The notes under the pieces: generated by a model | Database searches by the model: none | What the model was told of the DNA's origin: nothing | What the model saw: the letters and a program-made list of their open reading frames with translations, nothing else | Translations under genes and position numbers: made by a program | NCBI RefSeq assembly: GCF_031191205.1 | Contig: NZ_CP133470.1 | Location: 2,077,690-2,141,689, forward strand | Direction: 5' to 3' | DNA: 64,000 nucleotides | Source of the DNA: Haemophilus parainfluenzae ATCC 33392 | GTDB taxonomy: Bacteria > Pseudomonadota > Gammaproteobacteria > Enterobacterales > Pasteurellaceae | Part shown: positions 27,501-38,116 of the stretch, piece after piece | How the letters are laid out: each line of letters starts with the position of its first letter | Numbering within the stretch: position 1 is the first letter of the stretch

Positions 27501-29438
27501 TTATTTCTCTTCACTGCCTTTATATAAACGGTTTTTATACAAATAGCTGCCAAGTAAAGCATGTGCCAAGGCTTCTTTTTTCATTTCTTCCGGCACCTCT
27601 TTTTCAGTCAATGTATCTTTTTCTTTATCATACACATAGCCTTTTGCTTTACTATTTGGTGTTTGGATAACGACATCATGATTACCTTTCATTAACGCTT
27701 GCGTTTGATCGAATTGCATAAAGGCACGATCAGGATTCACATCTTGCGTTAAATCAAAGCCAATCATTGGATAATTACCGCTTACGCCCGCAATAGAAAG
27801 CAAAGTCGTCGGCATATCAATTTGACTCACTAAACGACTGTCTCGGCGAGGCTCAACATGATCCCCTAAAATTAACGCTGGAATATGGAAATGCTTAATT
27901 GGTACTAAGCTTGCACCCGCTGCACGGGAATCATGGTCTGCAATCACCAAGAACACGGTATCTTTCCAATAATTAGATTGTTTCGCTAATTTGAAGAAAT
28001 AACCAATGGCATAATCCGCATATTTTGCGCTGTTATTACGGGTTGCTTTTGGTTGTTCGTAAAGCTCAATTTTACCATCCGGAAATTCAAAAGGATCGTG
28101 ATTGCTTGAACTGAATACTAAGCTAAAGAATGGTTTTCCTTCATTCTGTAATTGGGTAAAGGTTTCGTTCGCTTTATCAAATAAATCCTCATCACTCACG
28201 CCCCAAGTCGCAGTAAATTTCGGATTTTGATAATCCTTTTGATCGATAATATTTTGGAAGCCGTTGCCATAGAAGAAGCTTGCCATGTTATCAAAGTGCT
28301 TTTCACCACCATAAATGAAAGAAGTGTTATAACCTTGTTTAGCAAGTAAATCTGCAATGGTAAAGAAACCACTTTGACTGTTATTCAATTTCACTACCGC
28401 ACGTGCTGGAGTTGGTGTGAAACCTGCTGTAGTAGCTTCAATACCACGTACAGAACGCGTACCAGTCGCATAGAGATTTTCAAATAACCAGCCTTCTTTG
28501 GCTAATTTATCAAATTCAGGTGAAAGTGGTTTTCCGCCTAATGTACCAACAAATTGCGCGCCAAAACTTTCTTCCAAAATAATGACAATATTTTTCGGTT
28601 TACCTTGGTAAGTGGCTTGGTTTTTCGTTAAGGTTGGAATCTTATCTGAAATATAATCACTTTCAGGACGGCCACGGCTTGCTTTAACAATACGCAACAT
28701 TTCATCGGTATCCATTTTGCCGTACACCTCGGAAGATGAACCTTCATCTTTAAATTGCTGTGCCGCATAAAGAACTGAATAGCCTGAATTCAACACAAGA
28801 GAATTCACTAAACCATCGGAAGAAAAAGCCACCATTGCAGGGTTGACACCACGGTGTTGGAAACTAGAACGTGCACCTAAAAAAGCAACTGCAACCACAA
28901 GCAAGGCTACAACAGGACGTAATTTCCAGCTCATTGGGCGTAAATTTTTCACCGCATAACCAGACAGTTTCCAATAGCAAACGAATGCAACAACGGTAAA
29001 AATAAGGCTAAAAATGACCGCAGTTAAATGGCCTTCCATCAACATTGAAAAGACTTCTTTCGGATAAATTAAATATTCGATAAACAGACGGTTTGGACGG
29101 AAATCATAGGTTTCGATAAATGCCGGTGTCGCGAGTTCCATAAACAGAATAAACACACTACCAAGGGTAAGCCAGATACGTAAAATCATTTTCCAAATAC
29201 GGCTATTATGAAATAACACCGTAAATAATGCTGGCACACCAAATAGATAACACAAAGCCACGATATCCATACGCAAGCCTTGTAAGAATAATTGCCCCCA
29301 GCCCGCTACCGCAGAGACGCGGTCTGCCTGCCAAATCGCAAGCCCAAGACGAGACAAGGTGAAAATAATCAGATTAATGATGACGAAGAGAAAAATCGGA
29401 TATAAAGGAGAACGTGTTTGTTTCATTTTGACACTCAT
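27501..29438 (-). CDS. LTA-synthase-like membrane sulfatase-fold transferase
   Basis: The 645-residue protein has about five N-terminal membrane helices and then, from about residue 250, a periplasmic alkaline-phosphatase/sulfatase-fold domain. Metal and catalytic motifs are visible: IVIILEESFGAQF, the candidate catalytic threonine in ATGTRSVRGIEA, the VIADHDSR pair and KHFHIPALI. Members of this group transfer phosphoglycerol or phosphoethanolamine to glycans or lipids, and the substrate cannot be read from the sequence. The start at the ATG for MSVKMKQ is favoured by AGGA upstream; a GTG six codons earlier and an ATG four codons later are alternatives. Confidence 0.8.
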   Translation of the reverse strand: MSVKMKQTRSPLYPIFLFVIINLIIFTLSRLGLAIWQADRVSAVAGWGQLFLQGLRMDIVALCYLFGVPALFTVLFHNSRIWKMILRIWLTLGSVFILFMELATPAFIETYDFRPNRLFIEYLIYPKEVFSMLMEGHLTAVIFSLIFTVVAFVCYWKLSGYAVKNLRPMSWKLRPVVALLVVAVAFLGARSSFQHRGVNPAMVAFSSDGLVNSLVLNSGYSVLYAAQQFKDEGSSSEVYGKMDTDEMLRIVKASRGRPESDYISDKIPTLTKNQATYQGKPKNIVIILEESFGAQFVGTLGGKPLSPEFDKLAKEGWLFENLYATGTRSVRGIEATTAGFTPTPARAVVKLNNSQSGFFTIADLLAKQGYNTSFIYGGEKHFDNMASFFYGNGFQNIIDQKDYQNPKFTATWGVSDEDLFDKANETFTQLQNEGKPFFSLVFSSSNHDPFEFPDGKIELYEQPKATRNNSAKYADYAIGYFFKLAKQSNYWKDTVFLVIADHDSRAAGASLVPIKHFHIPALILGDHVEPRRDSRLVSQIDMPTTLLSIAGVSGNYPMIGFDLTQDVNPDRAFMQFDQTQALMKGNHDVVIQTPNSKAKGYVYDKEKDTLTEKEVPEEMKKEALAHALLGSYLYKNRLYKGSEEK

Positions 29439-29520
29439 AAGTCCTAAGGGAATCACTACCCGTTGATTAATTTAAAGCACATTAATGTGCCATTCTTTCC
29501 ATAGACAGATAAAAAAACAC

Positions 29521-29560
29521 AAAGTGCGGTTAAAAACATCATCATTTTTGACCGCACTTT
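29521..29560 (-). terminator. Uptake-signal-pair terminator of the malic enzyme gene
   Basis: AAAGTGCGGTTAAAAA (29521-29536) pairs with the TTTTTGACCGCACTTT arm ending at 29560. On the minus strand a run of T follows. Confidence 0.88.
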
Positions 29561-29572
29561 GAAAGAGAAGGA

Positions 29573-30847
29573 TTAAGCTGCAACTAATGCTTTTAATTGT
29601 TTTTCATAAGCTGCCCAATCGGTAATTGGACGGGTTGCCACACCTGTTTCCATTGCTTTTTTCGCTACAGCAGAAGACACTGTAAATAATAAACGAGGAT
29701 CGAACGGAGTCGGAATTACATAATCCGGCCCAAATGATAACGCACCATAATTAGCAATAATTTCTAATGGAACCGGTTCTTTCGCAAGACTCGCAATGGC
29801 ATGAGAAGCCGCTAATTTCATTTCTTCATTAATCGCTGTTGCACCTACATCTAGTGCACCACGGAATAAGAATGGGAAACAAAGCACGTTATTAACTTGG
29901 TTTGGAAAGTCTGAACGACCAGTACAAACAATCGCATCTGGACGTACTGCTTTCGCTTCATCAGGCGTAATTTCAGGTACTGGGTTAGCCAATGCAAGAA
30001 TTAATGGATTCTCCGCCATGGTTTTCACCATTTCAGGTTTTAACGCACCCGCTTTAGAACAACCTAAGAACACATCGGCTCCCTTAACGGCATCAGCTAA
30101 TGTGCGCCAACCATTATCTTCAATGGCATAAAATTGTTTAGTTTCATCCATGTTATCGCCACGGCCTTTGAAAATCACACCTTTAGAGTCACACATGGTG
30201 ATATTTTCTTTTTTGAAACCTAATGCACGAAGCAAGTTAGTACAAGCAATAGCTGAAGCACCTGCGCCATTTACTACTAAGCGAACATCTGCAATATTTT
30301 TACCAATAATTTCTAAACCGTTTAATGCTGCTGCACCGACGATAATGGCAGTACCATGTTGGTCATCATGGAATACCGGAATTCCCATTCGTTCACGCAA
30401 TGCTTTTTCAATGTGGAAACATTCCGGTGCTTTGATATCTTCAAGGTTAATCCCACCAAAAGTAGGTTCTAATGAAGCGATAATATCGATTAATTTATCT
30501 GGATCATGTTCATTGATTTCAATGTCGAATACATTGATACCGGCAAATTTTTTGAACAATACCCCTTTCCCTTCCATAACAGGTTTGGAGGCAAGTGCCC
30601 CAATATTTCCTAAACCTAATACAGCAGTACCATTTGAAATCACAGCCACTAAATTAGCACGTGCAGTATAACGGCTTGCAGCTGAAGGATCTTTTTCAAT
30701 TTCGAGACAAGGCTCTGCAACACCTGGAGAATAAGCAAGGGCTAAATCATGTTGGGTTTCTAACGATTTGGTTGGGGTGACAGCAATTTTTCCTGGAATT
30801 GGGAATTCATGAAAATCTAATGCAGCTTGGCGCAATTGTTCGCTCAT
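29573..30847 (-). CDS. Malic enzyme without the phosphotransacetylase-like domain
   Basis: The enzyme decarboxylates malate to pyruvate, probably with NADP. The 424-residue protein covers the complete catalytic unit: [15 protein letters not shown], the malate-binding [34 protein letters not shown] and the Rossmann motif [16 protein letters not shown]. It stops just after [17 protein letters not shown]. The MaeB-type enzymes of E. coli and relatives continue for about 330 residues with a phosphotransacetylase-like regulatory domain, which is missing here with no downstream remnant. The start follows GGAG on the minus strand; an ATG seven codons upstream is less likely. Confidence 0.92.
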   Translation of the reverse strand: MSEQLRQAALDFHEFPIPGKIAVTPTKSLETQHDLALAYSPGVAEPCLEIEKDPSAASRYTARANLVAVISNGTAVLGLGNIGALASKPVMEGKGVLFKKFAGINVFDIEINEHDPDKLIDIIASLEPTFGGINLEDIKAPECFHIEKALRERMGIPVFHDDQHGTAIIVGAAALNGLEIIGKNIADVRLVVNGAGASAIACTNLLRALGFKKENITMCDSKGVIFKGRGDNMDETKQFYAIEDNGWRTLADAVKGADVFLGCSKAGALKPEMVKTMAENPLILALANPVPEITPDEAKAVRPDAIVCTGRSDFPNQVNNVLCFPFLFRGALDVGATAINEEMKLAASHAIASLAKEPVPLEIIANYGALSFGPDYVIPTPFDPRLLFTVSSAVAKKAMETGVATRPITDWAAYEKQLKALVAA

Positions 30848-31048
30848 ATAAATATACTCCATTTTCACTTAGGTTAAATAAAATTTGCGCCATTATACTC
30901 TCTTTTTAAGAGAATTTTGTGACATACCGCAAAAATTTTACAAATTTATTACAAAAATATGAGTGAAATCGACCGCACTTTTTGTCTTTTCTTCACATTT
31001 CGAACCAAAAACGTTACTATGTCGCAAAAAACATGCAGGATGTAAATA

Positions 31049-31678
31049 ATGAGTTTGTTTTCTAAATTTAGAAGTGCCATCAATAAATTACAACGGAAAG
31101 CGATTAACAAAACCTTCCAACAACGGTTAACCAACCAAGGCATGTCAGTAATTTCTGCAAACTGTGTCGGTGCATTTATTTTGCACGACCTCAATCAGCC
31201 TTTTAATTCTCCGTTTGTTAACCTTTATTTAGACCCAAGCGATTTTGTTCGATATCTACAAAATATCACATTCTATCAAGCACAACCGCTTCAATTTATA
31301 CAAACAGAAAAACCGTATCCAGTTGGCCTATTAGGTGATCTTAAAGTGCACTTTATGCACTACCACTCCGAACAAGAAGCTCAGGAAAAATGGGATGCGC
31401 GCTCACAGCGTTTAGATTTCGATAACTTATTTATAATGATGACAGATAAAGATGGTGGAAAAGGTGCAAAATATGAGGATTTGCAAGCCTTCGATAACTT
31501 GCCTTATCCAAACAAAGTCGTCTTTACCCATAAGCCATATCCCGAATTAAAATCCGCTTTCTACATTAAAGGCTTTGAAAACGAAGGCGAAGTGGGCGAT
31601 TTATTTACTTTTTCCGGTTGGAATGGTGAAAAATATTACGATCAGTTTGATTACGTCAGCTGGTTCAATCAAAAATAA
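31049..31678 (+). CDS. DUF1919 family protein
   Basis: This 209-residue protein belongs to DUF1919, often found with polysaccharide genes. It shows the family opening VISANCVGAFILHDLNQPFN and SPFVNLYLDPSDFVRYL, then MMTDKDGGKGAKYEDL and a C-terminal FSGWNGEKYYDQFDYVSW. No signal peptide or membrane helix is seen. The function is unknown; a role in surface glycan assembly is only a family-level guess. It lies 9 bp before rsuA, and rsuA and bcr follow in tight succession. Confidence 0.82.
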   Translation: MSLFSKFRSAINKLQRKAINKTFQQRLTNQGMSVISANCVGAFILHDLNQPFNSPFVNLYLDPSDFVRYLQNITFYQAQPLQFIQTEKPYPVGLLGDLKVHFMHYHSEQEAQEKWDARSQRLDFDNLFIMMTDKDGGKGAKYEDLQAFDNLPYPNKVVFTHKPYPELKSAFYIKGFENEGEVGDLFTFSGWNGEKYYDQFDYVSWFNQK

Positions 31679-31687
31679 GAGTTTACG

Positions 31688-32386
31688 ATGCGACTAGATA
31701 AATTTATTGCCGAGAATACAGGCTTAACCCGTTCACAAGCCACCAAGGCCATTCGCCAAAGTGCGGTCAAAATTAATGATGAAATTGTGAAAAATGGGGC
31801 GACCAAAGTTAGCCAAGAAGATGAGATTTATTTTGAAGATGAATTGTTGTCTTGGGTAGAAGAAGGCCAATATTTTATGTTGCATAAGCCTCAGGGCTAT
31901 GTTTGCTCTCATGATGATGACGACTATCCTACTATTTATCAATTCTTTGAACCGCCTCTTTCTGGCAAGTTACACAGCGCTGGACGATTAGATGTGGATA
32001 CCACTGGGCTCGTGCTATTAACAGATGATGGTCAATGGTCACATCGTATTACTTCACCCAAACATCAATGCGAAAAAACCTATTTAGTCACTTTAGCCGA
32101 TCCGGTTGAAAACCATTATGCTTCAGCCTGTGAAGAAGGCATTCTGCTACGTGGTGAAAAAGAACCCACTAAGCCGGCGAAATTAGAAGTATTAGATGAT
32201 TACAACGTGAATCTGACTATCTCTGAAGGGCGCTATCACCAAGTGAAACGAATGTTTGCGGCGCTTGGTAATAAAGTGGTTGCGCTACATCGTTGGAGAA
32301 TTGGTAATGTTGAATTAGATGAAAGCTTAGAAGAAGGCGAATTTCGTCCACTCACACAGGAAGAAATTGACAATTTAGTGAAATAA
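31688..32386 (+). CDS. rsuA: 16S rRNA pseudouridine(516) synthase
   Basis: RsuA converts U516 of 16S rRNA to pseudouridine. An S4 RNA-binding domain covers about the first 55 residues (MRLDKFIAENTGLTRSQA). The catalytic domain carries Asp102 in GRLDVDTTGLVLLT, the same number as in E. coli. ISEGRYHQVKRMFAALGN near the C-terminus is the usual signature. Length is 232 residues. An uptake signal lies inside the S4 domain region. The next gene starts two bases after its stop. Confidence 0.96.
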   Translation: MRLDKFIAENTGLTRSQATKAIRQSAVKINDEIVKNGATKVSQEDEIYFEDELLSWVEEGQYFMLHKPQGYVCSHDDDDYPTIYQFFEPPLSGKLHSAGRLDVDTTGLVLLTDDGQWSHRITSPKHQCEKTYLVTLADPVENHYASACEEGILLRGEKEPTKPAKLEVLDDYNVNLTISEGRYHQVKRMFAALGNKVVALHRWRIGNVELDESLEEGEFRPLTQEEIDNLVK

Positions 32387-32387
32387 T

Positions 32388-33587
32388 ATGAGCCAAAATA
32401 TTAAACCTACCTTTATTTTTATCGCCACACTCGGCATCCTCTCGATGCTACCGCCTTTGGGTGTGGATATGTATATTCCGTCCTTTTTAAATATTGCTGA
32501 AGACTTAAATATCAACTCCGAGCAAGTTCAGTACACGCTGACATTCTTTGCTTACGGCATGGCGGCAGGACAATTATTCTGGGGGCCCTTTGGCGATAGT
32601 TTTGGTCGCAAACCGATTATTTTATTAGGTGTCATTATTGGTGCTATCACCGCTATTATTTTAACCGGCATTCATTCTATTGGTAGCTTCACTGCACTAC
32701 GTTTCATTCAAGGTTTCTTTGGTGCTGCACCCGTTGTGCTTTCAGGGGCATTATTACGGGATTTATTTAGCAAGGATCAGCTTTCTCGAGTCATGTCCAC
32801 CATTACACTTGTCTTTATGATTGCACCGCTTGTTGCACCAGTAATTGGCGGATATATTGTGAAATTTTTCCATTGGCACATGATCTTTTATGTGATCGGT
32901 GCGATGGGATTTCTTGCAGCATTGCTCGTCTTTTTCATTATTCCTGAAACCCATAAACAAGAAAATCGTATTCCACTTCGCCTAAATATCATTGCCCGTA
33001 ACTTCATGATGCTTTCAAAACAAAAAGAAGTATTAGGTTATATGGCGGCCGCCTCTTTTGGTTTTGGTGGTTTATTTGCTTTCGTCACTGCGGGATCGAT
33101 TGTCTATATCGGTATTTATGGTATTCCAGTCGATCAATTCGGCTATTTCTTTATGATTAATATCGCTATTATGACAGCCACGTCTTATTTAAATGGGAAG
33201 TTTGTGCTGAAGTTAGGTGCGGAAACCATGTTACAAATTGGTATTGCGGTACAATTTATTTCTGGAATTTGGTTATTTTTAACCGCACTTTTGGATTTCG
33301 GTTTTTGGTCAATGGCTATTGGCGTAGCCTTTTTTGTCGGACAAAACCCGCTCATATCGTCCAATGCCACAGCCTCCATTTTAGAGAAATTCCCAACTAT
33401 GGCGGGGACTGCCAATTCATTAATGGGAAGTGTCCGTTTTGGTGTCGGTGCGGTGATGGGTTCTCTAGTAGCAAGCTTTAAAATGGAAACAGCTGCACCA
33501 ATGCTCTATACAATGACAGCTTGCGTGGTTATTTCAGCCCTCTCTTACTATTTTCTGACTTATCGACATTCTAATTCAAGCAGCTAA
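32388..33587 (+). CDS. bcr: Bcr/CflA family multidrug efflux MFS transporter
   Basis: The 399-residue inner-membrane protein has twelve predicted helices and belongs to the DHA1 group of the major facilitator superfamily. The family features LPPLGVDMYIPSF in helix 1, the motif A loop WGPFGDSFGRKP after helix 2, and RFIQGFFGAAPVVLSGALLRD in helix 4 are all present. It would export drugs or metabolites by proton antiport; related proteins confer bicyclomycin or sulfonamide tolerance. Its ATG is two bases after the rsuA stop, so translation is probably coupled. Confidence 0.88.
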   Translation: MSQNIKPTFIFIATLGILSMLPPLGVDMYIPSFLNIAEDLNINSEQVQYTLTFFAYGMAAGQLFWGPFGDSFGRKPIILLGVIIGAITAIILTGIHSIGSFTALRFIQGFFGAAPVVLSGALLRDLFSKDQLSRVMSTITLVFMIAPLVAPVIGGYIVKFFHWHMIFYVIGAMGFLAALLVFFIIPETHKQENRIPLRLNIIARNFMMLSKQKEVLGYMAAASFGFGGLFAFVTAGSIVYIGIYGIPVDQFGYFFMINIAIMTATSYLNGKFVLKLGAETMLQIGIAVQFISGIWLFLTALLDFGFWSMAIGVAFFVGQNPLISSNATASILEKFPTMAGTANSLMGSVRFGVGAVMGSLVASFKMETAAPMLYTMTACVVISALSYYFLTYRHSNSSS

Positions 33588-33738
33588 ATACTAAAAATTT
33601 TGTTCATAGCTAATAAAATAATTATTAGGTATGCATGGGAGCAATTGTTTCATTTAGAATAGTATTTTTATGTAATTTAAAGTGAATACAACAGTCTTTC
33701 ATTAAATTTTACACAAAACTCAAATCAACCCCACAACA

Positions 33739-33775
33739 ATAGATTACCTTGATTAATTTAATAGATTTTAATCGC
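33739..33775. promoter_or_regulatory. Possible OxyR site upstream of the catalase gene
   Basis: Two ATAG elements (33739-33742 and 33761-33764) are exactly 22 bp apart, as in the OxyR pattern ATAG-N7-CTAT-N7-ATAG-N7-CTAT. The second and fourth elements are poor matches (TGAT and TCGC). The site is 65-100 bp before the start codon. Confidence 0.4.
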
Positions 33776-33839
33776 CAAAACCTTTTTGTATGATATTTAC
33801 GAAATTTATCCCTCTATTTATTCATACAAGGAGTTAACT

Positions 33840-35366
33840 ATGAGTTCAAAATGCCCTTTTTCGCATTTATCTACTACAAACTTGACTATGGGCAATGGCG
33901 CACCGGTAGCTGATAACCAAAACAGTTTGACTGCCGGTCCTCGCGGTCCATTACTTTCTCAAGATTTATGGCTTAATGAAAAATTAGCTGATTTCGTACG
34001 TGAGGTTATTCCTGAGCGTCGTATGCACGCTAAAGGCTCCGGTGCATTTGGTACCTTTACTGTCACACACGACATTACTAAATATACTCGCGCAAAAATT
34101 TTCAGCGAAGTAGGTAAAAAAACAGAAATGTTCGCACGCTTTACCACTGTTGCAGGTGAACGTGGTGCAGCAGATGCTGAACGTGATATTCGTGGTTTTG
34201 CCTTAAAATTCTATACTGAAGAAGGTAACTGGGACTTAGTGGGTAACAACACACCGGTATTCTTCTTACGTGATCCTCGTAAATTCCCAGATTTAAACAA
34301 AGCAGTAAAACGCGATCCACGTACCAATATGCGTTCAGCCACTAACAACTGGGATTTTTGGACATTATTACCTGAAGCATTGCACCAAGTAACCATTGTT
34401 ATGAGTGATCGTGGTATTCCTGCAAGCTATCGCCATATGCATGGATTTGGTTCACACACTTACAGTTTTTGGAATGAAGCAAGTGAGCGTTTCTGGGTGA
34501 AATTCCACTTCCGCACCCAACAAGGTATTAAAAACTTAACAGATGCAAAAGCTGCTACAATCATCGCAAATGATCGTGAAAGTCATCAACGTGATTTGTA
34601 TGAAGCAATCGAACGCGGTGATTTCCCTAAATGGACATTATATGTACAAATTATGCCTGAAGCGGATGCAGAAAAAGTACCTTATCATCCATTCGATTTA
34701 ACTAAAGTGTGGCCGAAAAAAGATTATCCGTTAATTGAGGTAGGAGAGTTTGAGCTTAACCGTAATCCTGAAAACTTCTTTGCTGACGTAGAGCAATCTG
34801 CATTTGCACCAAGCAATTTAGTTCCAGGTATCGGTGCAAGCCCAGATAAAATGTTACAAGCTCGTTTATTCAACTATGCAGATGCGCAACGTTATCGTTT
34901 AGGTGTGAACTATCGTCAAATTCCAGTAAACCGTCCACGTTGCCCTGTTCATAGCAACCAACGTGATGGACAAGGTCGTGTAGATGGTAACTATGGCAGC
35001 CTACCGCACTACGAGCCAAACAGCTTCAGCCAATGGCAACAACAACCAGACTTTGCTGAACCACCACTTCGCATTAATGGTGATGCAGCACACTGGGATT
35101 ATCGGAACGATGATAACGACTACTTCAGCCAACCGCGTGCATTATTTAACTTAATGAATCCAGAGCAAAAACAAGCATTGTTCAACAATACTGCGGCTGC
35201 AATGGGTGATGCACCTGAGTTCATCAAATACCGTCATATCCGTAACTGCTACTGGTGTGAGCCAGCATATGGCGATGGTGTTGCAAAAGCATTGGGCTTA
35301 ACCGTTGAAGATGCATTAAAAGCACGTGAAACTGACCCAGCATTAGGTCAAGGTGGATTGTTATAA
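33840..35366 (+). CDS. hktE: Catalase (HktE type, heme monofunctional)
   Basis: The enzyme breaks down hydrogen peroxide. The 508-residue protein, the same length as H. influenzae HktE, has the distal His63 in [12 protein letters not shown], Asn136 in [13 protein letters not shown] and the proximal heme tyrosine in [14 protein letters not shown]. The start is the ATG encoding [11 protein letters not shown], directly after AAGGAGTTAACT; the frame extends 18 codons upstream into non-coding sequence. It is a single-gene unit with 252 bp of upstream DNA that includes an OxyR-like pattern. Confidence 0.96.
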   Translation: MSSKCPFSHLSTTNLTMGNGAPVADNQNSLTAGPRGPLLSQDLWLNEKLADFVREVIPERRMHAKGSGAFGTFTVTHDITKYTRAKIFSEVGKKTEMFARFTTVAGERGAADAERDIRGFALKFYTEEGNWDLVGNNTPVFFLRDPRKFPDLNKAVKRDPRTNMRSATNNWDFWTLLPEALHQVTIVMSDRGIPASYRHMHGFGSHTYSFWNEASERFWVKFHFRTQQGIKNLTDAKAATIIANDRESHQRDLYEAIERGDFPKWTLYVQIMPEADAEKVPYHPFDLTKVWPKKDYPLIEVGEFELNRNPENFFADVEQSAFAPSNLVPGIGASPDKMLQARLFNYADAQRYRLGVNYRQIPVNRPRCPVHSNQRDGQGRVDGNYGSLPHYEPNSFSQWQQQPDFAEPPLRINGDAAHWDYRNDDNDYFSQPRALFNLMNPEQKQALFNNTAAAMGDAPEFIKYRHIRNCYWCEPAYGDGVAKALGLTVEDALKARETDPALGQGGLL

Positions 35367-35405
35367 GTGCGGTCAATTTTATAGGCAGATTTTAAATCTA
35401 AAAAT

Positions 35406-35428
35406 AAAGGCGGGAATTCCCCGCCTTT
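35406..35428. terminator. Terminator between hktE and the AgcS-family gene
   Basis: AAAGGCGGG (35406-35414) pairs with CCCGCCTTT (35420-35428). T-rich sequence follows on both strands, so it can serve both convergent genes. Confidence 0.8.
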
Positions 35429-35445
35429 CATATTTCATTGAACAC

Positions 35446-36885
35446 TTATTTCCAAATTCGATGCTCTAATACTCGCTTCTTAATTTCTGGATAAAGGTCA
35501 ATTTTAAATTCAGGCTCTTTCCCCTCTTTTAATTGACGTTGATAATCTTTCATTAGCTTCCACACAATCGGGGAAAGTAAAACGATCGCGACTAGGTTAA
35601 TAATTGCCATCACAGCCATCACAGTGTCCGCAAAATTCCAGACCACATTACCTGATTTTACCGAACCGAAATAAACGAAGAATAATACCGATAAACGGAA
35701 TGCCCATACAAACCAAGGTTTATTTTTAATAAAGCGAATGTTACTTTCTGCGTAAGCATAGTTACCGATAATAGAGGAATAAGCGAAAAGCAATAAAATG
35801 AAAGCTAAGAAGTGTACACCGAACTCCCCGACATGATAACGCAATGCATTTTGTGTTAAGGAAATACTTTTCAGTGTTTCACTACCATAGTTATCAGAAA
35901 GCAGGATAATCACTGCCGTACAAGTACAGACGATCATCGTATCTACAAACACACCGAGCATTTGTACTAAGCCTTGGCTAACCGGATGTTTTACGTGAGC
36001 AGCTGCTGCGGCATTTGGTGCAGACCCCATCCCCGCTTCATTAGAGAATAATCCACGTTTAATCCCCATCATCATGGCTTTGGAGACTAAAGCACCAAAC
36101 ATACCACCAGCGGCTGATTGGAAAGTAAAAGCACTTTTGTAAATATTAGCTATCACCGTCGGGATCATATCAATATGCATGCCTAAGATAATTACCGCCA
36201 TAATTAAATAAAAGAGTGCCATCATCGGTACGACGCTACTAGAAATGGTTGCAATACGTTTTACGCCACCGAAAATAATGGTGGCGGTCAATATCACTAA
36301 AACAAGACCAACATATTCACCTTGCCAATTCCAAGCATTTTTGGTCGCTTCCACAATTGAGTTTGCTTGTACTGAATTAAATGCAAAACCAAAGGTGAAA
36401 ATCAATGATAGGGCAAACGCTACTGCTAACCAACGAGATTTTAAACCTTGTGTAATATAGTAGGCAGGGCCACCACGGAAAGAGCCATCTTTATCTTGAA
36501 TTTTAAATACCTGTGCTAAAGTCGATTCGGCAAAAGCACTCGACATTCCAATAAATGCCGTTACCCACATCCAGAATACTGCCCCTTCGCCACCAAGTGC
36601 GATGGCTGTTGCTACACCACTGATATTACCTACGCCAACTCGACTCGCGAGTCCCGTTGCAAACGCTTGGAATGGCGTTAAAGAATTACCTTCTGCTGCA
36701 CGTCCAAACCACATTTCACGAATACTTGTAGGGAAAAGACGTAACTGCACTAACCCTGTAGTAATGGTAAAAAATAGACCTACACCTAATAAAATAACAA
36801 TGGTGATATTCCATAATGGCTCATCAAAATGTTCGATAACCCATGTTAATCCCTGTTCAATCCAGTTTCCCAATTCTGTCAGCAT
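35446..36885 (-). CDS. Alanine/glycine:cation symporter (AGCS family)
   Basis: The 479-residue inner-membrane protein imports alanine or glycine with sodium or protons. It has the AGCS signature RVGVGNISGVATAIALGGEG near residue 90, followed by MWVTAFIGMSSAFAESTLAQ and FSNEAGMGSAPNAAAAA. About ten to eleven membrane helices are visible, with a charged cytoplasmic tail. No glycine riboswitch is seen upstream. The gene stands alone between terminators. Confidence 0.92.
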   Translation of the reverse strand: MLTELGNWIEQGLTWVIEHFDEPLWNITIVILLGVGLFFTITTGLVQLRLFPTSIREMWFGRAAEGNSLTPFQAFATGLASRVGVGNISGVATAIALGGEGAVFWMWVTAFIGMSSAFAESTLAQVFKIQDKDGSFRGGPAYYITQGLKSRWLAVAFALSLIFTFGFAFNSVQANSIVEATKNAWNWQGEYVGLVLVILTATIIFGGVKRIATISSSVVPMMALFYLIMAVIILGMHIDMIPTVIANIYKSAFTFQSAAGGMFGALVSKAMMMGIKRGLFSNEAGMGSAPNAAAAAHVKHPVSQGLVQMLGVFVDTMIVCTCTAVIILLSDNYGSETLKSISLTQNALRYHVGEFGVHFLAFILLLFAYSSIIGNYAYAESNIRFIKNKPWFVWAFRLSVLFFVYFGSVKSGNVVWNFADTVMAVMAIINLVAIVLLSPIVWKLMKDYQRQLKEGKEPEFKIDLYPEIKKRVLEHRIWK

Positions 36886-36936
36886 AAAAACCTCACTAAA
36901 AAATCCATGTTCTGATTGTAGAGAGACAAAAGAAAA

Positions 36937-36966
36937 AATCCAGTTTTCTTAAAGAAAAACTGGATT
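36937..36966 (-). terminator. Terminator of nagK
   Basis: AATCCAGTTTTC (36937-36948) pairs with GAAAAACTGGATT (36954-36966) with one bulged A. A T run follows on the minus strand. Confidence 0.8.
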
Positions 36967-37020
36967 CTTATCCTATAATATAAAATTTATTCAAATTTTC
37001 ACTGTATTTTTAGATTAAAT

Positions 37021-37938
37021 CTATTCACAGTTTAAAAATAATGCTGCAGCTCCACGAACACCACCGGAATCACCATGTTTTGCTTTTTTAATTGGTGGCA
37101 CTTTCGCACTACGCATTAAATGAGCGGGTAATGCTTTTGGTAGGGCTTCATAAAGATAATCAAAATTCGATAACCCTCCACCGAGCACAATCATATGCGG
37201 ATCAAATGCCGTGATAATATTGCCAATAGAAATCGCCGCTAATTCAACAAAAATACGAACAAAATCAACCGCACTTTCCTCTTTCGCATAAAAGCTATCG
37301 ATAATCTCTTTGGCTGATAACTCTTCCCCTTTTAAATCACGGTACAACATTTCAAAGCCGCGACCAGAAATATACGTATCTAAACAAGCCTGATTGCCAC
37401 AACCACATTGGTAAATTGGCGCGTTATCCCAGCCTAATAATTTTAAGGCATGATAATTTAATTGAAGGTGGCCTAACTCCCCTGCCATCCCGACTTGTCC
37501 TGAGTGAATTTTGCCATTAATTACAAAACCACCACCAAAGCCTGTCCCCAAAATAAGCCCTAATACAGAAGGATATTGAGTATTTTCCTCATCACAAGCT
37601 TCCGAGAGCGCAAAACAATTGGCATCATTTTCTGCTCGCACCTCACGATCTAAAACGCGTTCAAGATCGGCTAAAATCGGCTTATTATCTGCAACACGAA
37701 TATTCGTCACTTCAGCAAGCCCAGTTGTTAAATTAACAAATCCAGGCAAACCTAAACCTACTGTGCCTTTTTCACCAAAGTGGGTATCAGCACGTTCTAC
37801 TAGCGTTTTGATCGCCTGTAACCAATCTTGATAATCTGTTTGTGGCGTTGGCACGCGCTCGGTATAAAGCTTTTCTAATTTTGCATTAAAAGCAGCTAAT
37901 TCAATCTTTGTGCCACCGATATCAATACCGTAATACAT
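37021..37938 (-). CDS. nagK: N-acetylglucosamine kinase (ROK family)
   Basis: NagK phosphorylates N-acetylglucosamine recovered from cell-wall turnover. The 305-residue protein opens with the ATP-binding [17 protein letters not shown]. It has [22 protein letters not shown] with the catalytic aspartate, [12 protein letters not shown] and the ROK zinc motif [19 protein letters not shown]. It matches the length and order of E. coli NagK. It is separated by terminators from both neighbours, so it is a single-gene unit. Confidence 0.94.
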   Translation of the reverse strand: MYYGIDIGGTKIELAAFNAKLEKLYTERVPTPQTDYQDWLQAIKTLVERADTHFGEKGTVGLGLPGFVNLTTGLAEVTNIRVADNKPILADLERVLDREVRAENDANCFALSEACDEENTQYPSVLGLILGTGFGGGFVINGKIHSGQVGMAGELGHLQLNYHALKLLGWDNAPIYQCGCGNQACLDTYISGRGFEMLYRDLKGEELSAKEIIDSFYAKEESAVDFVRIFVELAAISIGNIITAFDPHMIVLGGGLSNFDYLYEALPKALPAHLMRSAKVPPIKKAKHGDSGGVRGAAALFLNCE

Positions 37939-38046
37939 ATTGTCTCCTCAAAGAGCGGTCAAAATTGTTGGAACATATAGGCTGTATTCTCCTTGAAATC
38001 AAAATAAAAATCCATGACAAAAATCATATTTTCTACAAGCAATAAA

Positions 38047-38078
38047 AAAGACCGGCTTTATCACTAAAACCGGTCTTT
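38047..38078 (-). terminator. Terminator of the trimeric autotransporter gene
   Basis: AAAGACCGG (38047-38055) pairs with CCGGTCTTT (38070-38078). The minus strand continues with T. Confidence 0.88.
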
Positions 38079-38116
38079 GATTTATGATTTAAATGGTTTC
38101 GATACCAATGAGAAGA

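Noticed and set aside
36886..37020. Glycine riboswitch before the AGCS symporter
   Set aside because: The leader contains only the nagK terminator hairpin and AT-rich sequence; no glycine aptamer core was found.
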